Below are positions 7,736 to 15,859 of a stretch of 18,061 bases of DNA, in pieces. This DNA is from Terfezia claveryi (lineage: Eukaryota; Ascomycota; Pezizomycetes; Pezizales; Pezizaceae), in assembly GCA_015179025.1 (NCBI GenBank), contig WHUX01000590.1:1-18061 (forward strand). The letters are read 5' to 3'. Position 1 is the first letter of the stretch, and the number at the start of each line of letters is the position of its first letter. A program made the position numbers and the translations under genes. The notes under the pieces are model-generated. The model was not told the origin of the DNA and searched no databases. It saw only the letters and a program-made list of their open reading frames with translations.

Positions 7736-9420
7736 CCCTGCAGTGGAGGAAATATGCCGACACATGGCCAGTAGCACTCGAAACCATGCGAAATGACCGA
7801 GAAGCGAACGAACAGCTCTTGCAGGAAATGCAGCTCGCTCCTGGATCAATGTCCTCAGAAGCTACAGAAGCCGCTGCACCAACTTCATCCATGCCACGAC
7901 GTACTGCTAGAAGTACAGCTGGTGTTCCTCCCAAACGGCTAGACCAAGACCCAGCTTATGGGCATATTTCGAAAGCTATCTGACAATGAGCGAAGCCCTT
8001 AGCTCATCAGATAAGAGTAAATGGGAGCAAGCTATTAAAAGAGAACTCGAGCTTTCACTAAATATGAGGTTTATGAGTGGGTGGATAAGGTACCTGAAGG
8101 AGCTAAGATAATGACACCAAGTGGGTGCTGAGAGAAAAAACCGATAAAGCGCTCAATGATCCAAAGCGTTTCAAAGCTCGTCTGACAGCTAGGGTTTTTC
8201 GCAGAAGGCAGGTATAGACTATGACCTCCATGGAACCTACCCCAGTTTGTCGTGAGGAGACCTGGCGAATCTTGCTCTGCATCAGTATTAAAAACAAGCT
8301 GATCATGCGGCAATATGATATTGAAGGTGCTTTCCTTAATGGGCCTCTTGAAGAAGTCCTATATGTAGTTGATCGGCAAGCTACAGGAAGCAAGGCATGG
8401 TTGCTCAAGAAGTCGCTTTATGGAACAAAGCAAGCAGCACATAATTGGAATAAGGTGATTGATGATATTCTAAAGGGCTTGGGATTTGTCCAATGCAAAG
8501 ACGACTTAGGGCTATATTATGACTATCAAATGGAGAACTGATAGTAATCCATGTCAATGATCTTCTATGTGGCTTTTCAACCTATAAGACAGCAAGTGAT
8601 TGGGAAGAAGCTATGAGAAAATTCTTACACTAGAAGAACGAGGCCTGCCACAGCGCTATTTGGGGATGACATTTACATGGCACAAAGACGAGGTGGTCAT
8701 AACAGGGGCAGATCAGATTGAGGAGCTGGCAAGAGAAGTCAAGATAGGTCATATGGCAAAAAGCCCCTACTTGGAGGATGGACTGCAGGAGATACGAGAC
8801 AAGTGCGATATTCAGGAATTCCAGGCAATAACAGGGCGGCTCCTATACATTGCTCGAATGTGGCGACCTATTCGCTATGCAGTCCAAAGACTATCCATTG
8901 TGGCATCCAAGCCTTCAGCTCATGACCGGCGAAAGGCACTCAAGGTTATTGCATATTTGCTGGGAACAAGAGACCTAGAAATAAGTCTCAAAGGAGAAGA
9001 CATGAGACATATCGATATCTATACTGATGTGGGAGAAGAAGCATTAGAGCAGAAGGCAACAAGTGGAATTTTGATCATGGCTGGGAAGTCACCAATAGGA
9101 GACCTCCAGAAGCAGGATGTGACTACGTTGTCATCCACAGAGGCGGAATATATGCCATGGGGGCAGGGGTACAAGATGCACTATGGATTGGAAAGTTGCT
9201 GGATCATTGCGGTGTTAAGTCTGAAATTTGGCTGTGGACAGACAGTAGAGGAGGGGCAAATCTCTCATATAATCCAGACTTTCACAAACGAACGAAACAT
9301 ATTCGGCGACGACATCACTTTGTACGGGAATGCGTGGAAGAAGGATTGCTAAGCGTGCATTGGGTGCCTGGTGAAGAGAATCCAGCAGATATGCTGACAA
9401 AGTGTGTAACAGGAGAATGA
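7666..9420 (+). pseudogene. copia reverse transcriptase and RNase H, broken
   Basis: After the linker, RRTARSTAGVPPKRL marks the approach to RT. TGA 7981-7983 and frameshifts near 7985, 8050, 8110 and 8195-8240 follow. RT motifs are KWVLREK, FKARLTAR, the first palm aspartate in QYDIEGAFLNGPLEEV (about 8310-8360), and LLKKSLYGTKQAAHNW (8401-8448). The YVDD box reads HVND at about 8550-8561, so one catalytic Asp is Asn. From 8600 the frame encodes the connection and RNase H: TGRLLYIARMWRP, IDIYTD, SSTEAEYM (9130-9155). After a shift near 9160 come WTDSRGGANLSYN, RRHHFVREC and ENPADMLTK, ending at TGA 9418-9420. Order and motifs are diagnostic of Ty1/copia. Confidence 0.9.
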
Positions 9421-9466
9421 TTGATGTGTCTTGCTGTAAATGCAGGTGTAAAGGCAGCCAGCAATT

Positions 9467-9474
9467 AGAGGGGG
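9467..9474 (+). promoter_or_regulatory. Polypurine tract
   Basis: AGAGGGGG directly abuts the 3' LTR start at 9475. It is the expected plus-strand primer for reverse transcription. Confidence 0.8.
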
Positions 9475-9747
9475 TGTTGAAGAATAATTGCCGGCTAAGT
9501 AGGAAGCGGGATATCAAGGACAAGGCCGGATCCGGATCAAGAGTGAAGGGCAAGACCAGATCAGGCAAGAACGCTGAAGAACAAAAGTTTTCATTAATGT
9601 TACCATTTCTCGTGATCAGTATGCTTGGTGCTGTTGTTCATGTATTTAAGCTGATGTTATCTGCCCTTCTGTATGTGTTGATTATCACGAATACATATCT
9701 CTTCTCCTCCGTATACATTGCAGTGCGACCACTGCTCGGTTTTTACA
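9475..9747 (+). repeat. 3' LTR of the copia element
   Basis: Starts TGTTGAAGAAT and ends TTTTTACA. It matches 5040-5313 except for four scattered substitutions and a block at about 9673-9696. Confidence 0.93.
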
Positions 9748-10124
9748 GTAGTGCACATAATCCCTTAATGGCGGTCTGTAGGGCACCACAGTGCCTCTTG
9801 CAATACCCACTATTGACATTTAAGGTGTAAGAGCCAAAGTTGATAGAGACATCATGCATTCAGAGCCATAGAATCCCCAGAACAATGGGGTATTTAAGGT
9901 TGGTCACGAACATTAGGAAACTCTCCGAGTGGTCTCCAATGGCACTGGGTAGACAGGCGAGGTCGGTGATAGTCCTGGAAGAGATGAGGTGGCCATCGAT
10001 AATATCGAGAAGGTAGGGGGTCTTGAGTTTGGAGGTTAGTATAGAGTTTTTACTGACAAAGGTCTGGTCAATAAATGCTATTCCTGAAGCACCACAATCT
10101 ATGAAAGCTGATATAATATCACGG
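9748..10124 (-). pseudogene. Ty3/gypsy retropepsin (protease) fragment
   Basis: The minus strand from about 10124 reads ISAFIDCGASGIAFID, then KLKTPYLLDIIDGHLISS, LKYPIVLGILWL, a TGA at 9860-9862, then MHDVSINFGSYTLNV. This is the aspartic-protease domain of a fungal gypsy polyprotein, usually 'LIDSGASGxFI...PYxLxxIDG...YPIILGIPWL..H'. The active site reads D-C-G rather than D-S-G. The TGA sits where the family usually has Arg (WLRxHDV), as a C-to-T change of CGA would give. The fragment is cut on the left by the copia LTR and on the right by a possible solo LTR, so no gag or RT part remains. Confidence 0.75.
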
Positions 10125-10325
10125 TGTGAAAATTAGCTTGCGAACTCAACATGCTAACGTCGCCAACACTAATAAACTTGCCGACGTCAATAAGCCACCA
10201 ATAAGCTTGCCAACATCAATAAGCTTGCCGGCGTCGATATGTAGTAGAATGTTCCGCTAGTGTTAGCTAGAGATATTATGTATAAAAAACACCTGTATTC
10301 TCGTTCTCTGTTCTGCTTCTTTACA
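10125..10325. repeat. Probable solo LTR
   Basis: 201 bp from TGTGAAAATTAGC to CTTCTTTACA, so it has the TGT...ACA ends of an LTR, with a TATAAAA promoter-like box near 10279. It interrupts the gypsy protease reading. About 10170-10245 contains three to four copies of an 18-bp unit (AATAAGCTTGCCGGCGTC and variants). The flanking 5-mers (CACGG and TAATG) differ, so the call is tentative; strand is unknown. Confidence 0.4.
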
Positions 10326-10346
10326 TAATGTCTTATATTCTAGCTC

Positions 10347-10367
10347 GGGTAATACAAAGTATTACCC
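10347..10367. repeat. Perfect 9-bp hairpin
   Basis: GGGTAATAC, a 3-nt loop AAA, then GTATTACCC. It lies 22 bp after the putative LTR end. No function can be assigned. Confidence 0.75.
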
Positions 10368-10651
10368 TATGTCCATGTTCCGATGCTCTGCGTTCTAGAT
10401 CCTACGTCCTCCGTCCGCCATCCTTCGTCCGCCGTCCTACGTCTGACAACCCAAATCCAATGTCCTATGCTCACGACCTGCGTGCGCTCCCTAGAGTCAC
10501 GTCCACAGCCAACGTCTACATCGCTGTTACATTACGTTGCGTCCCTACACTCTAGGTACTGAGCGCAACATCTTGTGAACCAACGAACCAACGAACCAAG
10601 GAACTATAGACATTATCTGTCGCGAAATAATTATTTCTGCTGCGCCAGCTA
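10368..10651. other. Non-coding stretch with short simple repeats
   Basis: It contains CGTCC-rich runs (about 10395-10445) and three copies of AACCAACG at about 10576-10600. No supported gene. Confidence 0.5.
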
Positions 10652-10736
10652 AGAGTCTGGTAGTAAACACCTCCGAAATTGACTCCAAGTCAGCTCCGAT
10701 GCCAACACGCTATGCAATAGGCTAGTGGCTTCGGAG
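10652..10736 (+). repeat. Left arm of a distant inverted repeat pair
   Basis: AGAGTCTGG, a 6-nt gap, ACACCTCCGAAAT, then spaced matches TGCCAA, ATGCA and TCGGAG. The same series appears reverse-complemented at 13798-13893 with the same 6-nt gap between the first two blocks. The arms bracket about 3 kb of tandem repeats. Confidence 0.7.
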
Positions 10737-10754
10737 CAGAATATGTAATACAAG

Positions 10755-10850
10755 CCTCTACTGAATACAAGCCTATACTGCTGCGAGCGAGCTTATACTG
10801 CTCCCAGCAAGCCCATACTGCCCCGAGCGAGCCCATACTGCCCTATTCCT
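10755..10850. repeat. About 20-bp tandem repeat, four to five degenerate units
   Basis: Units of the type CGAGCGAGCCCATACTGCCC at about 10787-10850, with weaker forms (AATACAAGCCTATACTG) before them. Confidence 0.7.
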
Positions 10851-10914
10851 CTAGAAATAGATCCACTTGTGCCCAATTGCTGATCAAATCGCTGCTTCAA
10901 GACTGTAACACTGT

Positions 10915-11247
10915 ATAGTTGATATCCTATGTATAGGCGCTTATAACCTCCCCTCTTGCCCCCCCCAACTATCATAAATGTACACCTGAACTCCGGAATG
11001 CTAGCTCCCTAATTCACAGGTTAATCAGATAGCCAAAGAAAATCTTGCTCCGGGAGCAAATTGCTGCTCCAAGAAGTGGATAGTTGATATTCTATGTATT
11101 AGCGCTCATGACCCACCCCCCCCCCACTCCCCTCCAACTATCATATATGTACACCTGAACTCCGAAATAGCTTGCTAGCTCCCTAGTTCACAGGTTAAAA
11201 AGAATAGCCAAAGAAAATCCTGCTCTAGGAGCAAATACTGCTCCGAG
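10915..11247. repeat. 165-bp tandem duplication
   Basis: ATAGTTGATATCCTATGTAT (10915) is repeated as ATAGTTGATATTCTATGTAT (11080). The rest of the unit matches along its length, including CTATCATA(A/T)ATGTACACC, AATAGCCAAAGAAAATC-like and GGAGCAAAT blocks. Each copy has a C-rich tract of variable length and internal dyads (ATAGTTG...CAACTAT). Confidence 0.85.
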
Positions 11248-11412
11248 ACTATAATACAGTAGTAGTAATGCACGGAGCAATATAAGCTCGAGGTAATATA
11301 AGCTCACTCACAGCAATATAGGCTCATTTGTTTGGTAGTTATAGAGCTCGTTCAGCTCGCTCTGAGGATCTAGAAGCAAGCATCCGGACCATATTGGACA
11401 GATTCTAGCCCG

Positions 11413-12140
11413 AGCATGAATGCTCATGCCGGAGATGTCTGAATTCGCATGTTCGAGATGTGTGAATACTCATGCCGGAGATGTGTGAATACTCATGCCG
11501 GAGATGTATGAATACGCATGCCGGAGATGTCTGAATTCGTATGTTCGAGATGTGTGAATACTCATGCCGGAGATGTATGAATACGCATGCCGGAGATGTC
11601 TGAATTCGTATGTTCGAGATGTGTGAATACTCATGCCGGAGATGTCTGAATGCTCATACCGGAGATGTCTGAATTCGCATGTTCGAGATGTCTGAATTCG
11701 CATGTTCGAGATGTCTGAATTCGCATGTTCGAGATGTCTGAATTCGCATGTTCGAGATGTCTGAATTCTCATGCCGGAGATGTCTGAATACTCATGCCGG
11801 AGATGTCTGAATGCTCATGCCGGAGATGTCTGAATTCTCATGTTGGAGATGTCTGAATTCTCATGTTGGAGATGTCTGAATTCTCATGCCGGAGATGTCT
11901 GAATACTCATGCCGGAGATGTCTGAATGCTCATGCCGGAGATGTCTGAATTCGCATGTTGGAGATGTCTGAATGCTCATGCCGGAGATGTCTGAATGCTC
12001 ATGTTGAGATGTCTGAATTCTCATGTTCGAGATGTCTGAATGCTCATGCCGGAGATGTCTGAATACTCATGCCAGAGATGTCTGAATTCTCATGCCGGAG
12101 ATTTCTGAATTCTCATGCCGGAGATGTCTGAATACTCATG
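11413..12140. repeat. 23-bp minisatellite, about 31 units
   Basis: The core GGAGATGTCTGAAT repeats every 23 bp. Two variable patches are CATGCCG versus CATGTTC or CATGTTG, and the dinucleotides after GAAT (GCTC, TCGC, ACTC, TCTC). One unit near 12003 is a base short. The unit is not a multiple of three, so the minus-strand open frame here only cycles through three readings and is not a gene. The array stops at 12140 and resumes at 13392. Confidence 0.92.
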
Positions 12141-13391
12141 ATTCTCTCCATCATGTCCTGTATCTAGTTGCTTTAGGCAATAAATACCTCTTTCCCGAAT
12201 ATCTGCTCGAGTGTAGCTCAGACTGCCTCGCACCTGCATTTGGATATGTCGCCCCATTAGACTCTGGTTTCGCCCAAGTCCCCGTCGCCCCATCTAGACT
12301 CTGGTCTCGCCCAAGTCGCTGCTCGCCTCGCTTACCTTGCTCGCCTCGCTTACCTTGCTCGCCTTGCTTGCCTTGCCTGCCTCGCTTGCCCTGCTCGCTT
12401 TGCTTGCCTTGCCTGCCCTGCTCCCTGCTCGCCTTGCTTGCTTGCCTGCCTCGCTTGCCCTGCTCGCTTTGCTTGCCCTGCTCGCTTGGCTTGCCCTGCT
12501 CGCTTTGCTTGCCCTGCTCGCCTTGCTTGCCTTGCTTGCCTTGCTTGCCTTGCTTGCCTTGCTTGCCTTGCTTGCCTTGCCTGCTTTGCTCGCCTCGCTT
12601 TCTCACCTCGCTTGCCCTGCTTGCCTTGCTCGTGCCTGCCTCGCCCTGCTCGCTCCTGCCTCCCCTCCCATCGGTGGTTTGGATATGTCGTCCCGCTCGA
12701 CACTGGCCTTGTTGGAGCTCTGGTCTCGCCCCTAGCTCGTAGCCCCATCTAGACTCTGGTCTCGCCCAAGTCGCCTGCTCGCCTCGCTTACCTTGCTCGC
12801 CTTGCTTACCTTGCTCGCCTTGCCTGCCCTGCTCGCCTTGCTTGCCTTGCCTGCCTCGCTTGCCCTGCTCGCTTTGCCTGCCTTGCTTGCCTTGCCCTGC
12901 TCGCCTTGCTTGCCTTGCTCGCCTTGCTTGCCTTACCTGCTTTGCTCGCCTCGCTTGCCCTGCTCGCTTTGCTTGCCCTGCTCGCCTTGCTTGCCTTGCC
13001 TGCCTCGCTTGCCCTGCTCGCTTTGCTTGCCTTGCTTGCCTTGCCTGCTCTGTTCGCCTTGCTTGCCTTGCTTGCCTTGCCTGCCCTGCTCGCTTTGCTT
13101 GCCCTGCTCGCCTTGCTTGCCTTGCTTGCCTTGCTTGCCTTGCTTGCCTTGCCTGCTTTGCTCGCCTCGCTTGCTCACCTCCCTTGCCCTGCTTGCCTTG
13201 CTCGTGCCTGCCTCGCCCTGCTCGCTCCTGCCTCCCCTCCCATCGGTGGTTTGGATATGTCGTCCCGCTCGACACAGGCCTTGTTGGAGCTCTGGTCTCG
13301 CCCCTAGCTCGTAGCCCTCTAGCTCACACCCCGACACCCGCGTAAGCCCACTTACGCGAGTGCTGGCCTTGCCCCGCCACCGATTCATAAC
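12141..13391. repeat. Segment splitting the 23-bp array: two copies of a 9-bp-repeat-based unit
   Basis: Copy 1 (12288-12742) and copy 2 (12743-about 13316) both start CCCCATCTAGACTCTGGTCT and end with TTTGGATATGTCGTCCCGCT and CCCCTAGCTCGTAGCCC. Their cores are CTTGC/CTCGC runs with a 9-bp period (CCTTGCTTG), differing in length between copies. Because 9 is divisible by three and no stop arises, long open frames exist on both strands (Leu-Ala-Leu, Cys-Leu-Pro, Gln-Ala-Arg, Gly-Lys-Gln repeats). I regard them all as repeat artefacts, not genes. 12141-12287 is unique-looking lead-in sequence. Confidence 0.88.
13339..13358. repeat. Perfect 8-bp hairpin beside the repeat array
   Basis: CGCGTAAG, loop CCCA, CTTACGCG. 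It lies between the end of the second 9-bp-repeat copy and the resumed 23-bp array. Confidence 0.75.
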
Positions 13392-13470
13392 AATACTCAT
13401 GTTTGAGATATCTGAATACTCATGCTGGAGACGTGTGAATTCGCATGCCGGAGATGTCTGAATACTCGGC
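13392..13470. repeat. Resumed 23-bp minisatellite, about three units
   Basis: AATACTCATG, GAGATATCTGAATACTCATG and GAGATGTCTGAATACTC are diverged forms of the 11413-12140 unit, so the segment between is an insertion or rearrangement within one array. Confidence 0.85.
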
Positions 13471-13526
13471 TATCAATATTCAATCCTATAGTGTATGTTC
13501 TCTCCGCTAGGAGTGGAATACCTCTA

Positions 13527-13625
13527 TACCCGAGCAGGATTGTATGACCTGGAGCAGGACTGAAGCAGGAGTAGATGAGCTGGAGCAAGATTATATGACC
13601 TTGAGCAGGATTTTATGAGCCAGAG
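13527..13625. repeat. Degenerate GAGCAGGAT repeat
   Basis: About four irregular units of 25-30 bp of the form GAGCAGGATTGTATGACCTG. No coding signal. Confidence 0.65.
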
Positions 13626-13745
13626 ATAGGTTTTATAGCTCTGAAAGGTCTGCTCTGGGCATTGTGGGGCTGGGCGGAGCAAAGCAAAGGTATGGGCTAA
13701 ACAAAGTGCTGTTGTTCTGTGTCAGTATTTGCTCCATTATCATAG

Positions 13746-13766
13746 AAAAAAAAAAAAAAAAAAAAA
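13746..13766. repeat. Poly(A) tract, 21 bases
   Basis: An uninterrupted run of A. It may be a retroposon tail, but no recognisable element body precedes it. Confidence 0.9.
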
Positions 13767-13797
13767 TATGAAATGCAGCTCATAACAACGCTAGTAC

Positions 13798-13893
13798 CTC
13801 CGAAACAGGCTATGCATACGCTAACATCTCCGGGAATCTTGGCACCGGAGATGATTTCGGAGATGATTTCGGAGGTGTATAGTCCCAGACTCT
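13798..13893 (-). repeat. Right arm of the distant inverted repeat pair
   Basis: Read on the minus strand it gives AGAGTCTGG, 6 nt, ACACCTCCGAAAT, TGCCAA, ATGCA, TCGGAG, as at 10652-10736. Inside it are a hairpin (CATCTCCGG 13825-13833, CCGGAGATG 13845-13853) and a short ATTTCGGAGATG direct repeat. CCGGAGATG is also the core of the 23-bp satellite. Confidence 0.7.
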
Positions 13894-14118
13894 CTTCTGA
13901 TTAAATCGCAGAAGCGAATGCCAAGATCAGGCTAGAGTCTGGGTACGAGAACACCTTCGCAGTCCTTTCCCAATTGCCCCGATTAGGGATCCCGGTATTA
14001 CTTCCTGCATTCCCAATTGCCTTCTTTTGGTTGCTTACTCCCGTGACCCTTCATAGGTACTAGCGAGAGTTATTCACAACACAATCCGTGACAATCCAAC
14101 TGCTGAGCTCAATTGAGA
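13894..14118. other. Non-coding spacer
   Basis: Unique-looking sequence with a CCCAATTGCC direct repeat (about 13968 and 14010). Nothing else is supported. Confidence 0.5.
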
Positions 14119-14376
14119 TGAGCTGAAGCAGTGGACATGAGCTAAAGTAGCGGACATAATCTGAAGCAGCGGACATAAGCTAAGCAGCGGAAATGAGCTG
14201 AAGCAGCGGACATAAGCTAAGCAGCGGAAATGAGCTGAAGCAGCGGACATAAGCTGAAGCAGCGGACATAAGCTGAAGCAGCGGACATAAGCTGAAGCAG
14301 CGGACATAAGCTGAAGCAGTGGACATAAGCTGAAGCAGCGGACATAAGCTAGCTGAAGCAGCGGATACATATAAGC
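14119..14376. repeat. 19-bp minisatellite, about 13 units
   Basis: The unit AGCTGAAGCAGCGGACATA is tandemly repeated, perfectly in the centre (about 14235-14345). Flanking variants (AGCTAAGCAGCGGAAATG) alternate with it in the left half. Open frames on the minus strand with repeated Ala-Ser-Ala and Cys-Phe-Ser are artefacts of the period. Confidence 0.9.
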
Positions 14377-14540
14377 TGAAGCTGAGATGAGACAACATGA
14401 GATCATGATAGCTAAAGGACGCATCGGGGTTTCTAGAAGTAGATATATAAGTGCTCGAGCACTAGCGGGAGCAGTGGTGGGAGAGTGATAGGATATATTT
14501 CCGTGAATTTCAGAGAATATTACCCATGTACACGAGACCC

Positions 14541-14633
14541 TACGCAAAACCTCTATAAATGCATAACCTCTCTGTCACAGTAGCATGGAACCTCCCGGTC
14601 TCGACCTTATGCAAATATAGAGGTTCGACTGTA
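14541..14633. mobile_element. 93-bp pogo-like MITE
   Basis: Inverted arms AACCTCTATAAATGCATAA (14548-14566) and TTATGCAAATATAGAGGTT (14607-14625) pair with two mismatches. The outer end TATAGAGGTTCGACTGTA, read inward as TACAGTCGAACCTCTATA, is the typical terminus of pogo/Fot-type DNA transposons, which use TA targets. The left end (TACGCAAAACC) has lost one base relative to it. No transposase is present, so any mobility would have depended on an autonomous relative. Confidence 0.7.
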
Positions 14634-15325
14634 CTACTAGTAGTGATGTCGATGACTCTCATGCGTTACCTGAGGAACCAGCAGATGACTCAGATTCCAT
14701 TGTTTTTACTCTTCGTGCTGAATCGTCATGCTAAAATTCATATGTTTCATGTCAGCAATGGCTTATAATTCATCTGTACCACCCATATGTATGGTGATAG
14801 CGCTACTGAATAAATTGTGTCCCTACGGTAGGTAGTTGGGTATATCACGTAAACAGTGTAGGCAGTATACATATTACCCAATGTGGGAATCTCCACTACG
14901 CACATTGAATTTTGCCCTCCGTACACCTGTATATATCGTGTTTAGTCAGTGAAGTTCATACGGAGACTAGTCCGAATGGGCCTCGGTAGTGAAGGATAGG
15001 GGTGCGCTCTGAATCCACCGCGTTTCTGGATGGCTCATCATGGTCCCCTCATTGGGACTGAATATGAGTAAATGAGTATTAAAAAAAAAAAAAAATTTCG
15101 TGGCCAACGCAGCTTAGAAGCCATCGGGAGGTAGGCACAGCTATCTTCGTCCACTTTTGTCCAGTATGCTCACCCTGCTACATCACCCATGTCCTGTCGT
15201 ACCAGCCTCGGCAAATTGGGGGATGGGGAAGACAATCATGGAGGTGAGGACAAATAATATTCATTCCCAGAGTTAAGGAGCTTACTGTATATGACTTCAG
15301 CTCGCGAGTCTACTCCATAGACAAC
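14634..15325. other. Non-coding stretch with a poly(A) run
   Basis: No supported gene. A 15-base A run at 15081-15095 follows ATGAGTAAATGAGTATT and could be a retroposon tail, but I see no Pol III boxes or flanking duplication. A short acidic reading on the plus strand (about 14647-14730) is too small to assign. Confidence 0.5.
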
Positions 15326-15341
15326 TTTTTTTTTTTTTTTT
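15326..15341. repeat. Poly(T) tract, 16 bases
   Basis: An uninterrupted run of T. It could be the poly(A) tail of a minus-strand retroposon; no body is recognisable. Confidence 0.85.
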
Positions 15342-15374
15342 GTTTTTGATGGAATGTACCTAGGGGCAAGGGAC

Positions 15375-15840
15375 GAGAAAATTAGAAAAATTAGAAAAAT
15401 TAGGGAAAAAAAAGCGGGGGTGAGGGGGGTAAAAAAAAAATCTTCGGGGTGCTTTTCCTCGTAAGAGGTTTTTTTCCTCCCCCTCGACCGATCGTTTGTC
15501 AGTCTGCATCTCATGCCAAATCTCTTTGGCGGGCCCAAAGAGAAATCCGTTCCGATATTTTCCTCGTAAGATGTTTTTTTTTCCACCCTCGCCTGATCGA
15601 TTGTCAGTCTGCATCTCATATCAAATCCCTTTGATGCTTAGCTTGCATGAGGTGCTTGCCGGACTTCAAAAAAAAAAATTCGGATGTTTTCCTCGTAAAG
15701 TGGTTTTTTTCTCCGTTCAAATGGATAGATTGTCATTTGGTGCTAAGCTTACACACGGTGTTGGCGGGCCCAAAAAAAAAAATCCTTCGAATTTTTTCTC
15801 ACAAGAGGTTTTTTTGGGCGCGAGCGGCCCAGAACATATG
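15375..15840. repeat. Tandem repeat of about 105-130 bp with A- and T-runs, about 3.5 units
   Basis: Each unit runs: A-run plus ATC(C)TTCG, TTTTCCTCGTAAGAGG-like, a T-run, CGATCGTTTGTCAGTCTGCA-like, then GGCGGGCCC. Units start near 15430, 15536, 15668 and 15772 (the last truncated). A (GAAAAATTA)3 run precedes them at about 15376-15402. Open frames across it on both strands follow the repeat and carry no domain. Confidence 0.8.
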
Positions 15841-15859
15841 TCAATCATAATCCTGACTG

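Larger units (their letters stand above)
5040..9747 (+). mobile_element. Ty1/copia-type LTR retrotransposon, complete but inactivated
   Basis: A 4708-bp element with 274-bp and 273-bp LTRs (TGTTGA...TACA), a primer-binding site directly after the 5' LTR, a polypurine tract before the 3' LTR, and the order gag, protease, integrase, RT, RNase H that defines Ty1/copia. At least eight in-frame stops and about as many frameshifts split the polyprotein. The 5 bp before the element (GGGTC) and after it (GTAGT) do not match. The left flank is KDZ transposase and the right flank a gypsy protease fragment. Outside one short block the LTRs differ at only four positions. Confidence 0.93.

Noticed and set aside
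11470..11772. 100-aa minus-strand frame with EFRHL/SDISGM repeats
   Set aside because: It results from translating the 23-bp minisatellite; the period is not a multiple of three and the frame is not maintained through the array.
11413..12140. Possible CRISPR array
   Set aside because: Units are contiguous with no unique spacers, and the context is eukaryotic, so it is a minisatellite.
12092..13400. A dozen long Leu/Ala/Cys/Pro or Gln/Arg/Gly-rich frames on both strands
   Set aside because: A 9-bp repeat without stop codons opens all frames; there is no start context, intron or domain to favour one.
14074..14547. 157-aa minus-strand frame rich in SAASAYVRCFS
   Set aside because: Product of the 19-bp array; no homology signal outside the repeat.
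14647..14730. Short acidic plus-strand reading after the MITE (DDSH...ADDSDS), perhaps a transposase tail
   Set aside because: Under 30 codons, no catalytic motif, and its position outside the MITE end argues against belonging to it.
14940..15095. Possible SINE ending in the 15-base A run
   Set aside because: No clear Pol III A and B boxes and no flanking duplication could be found.
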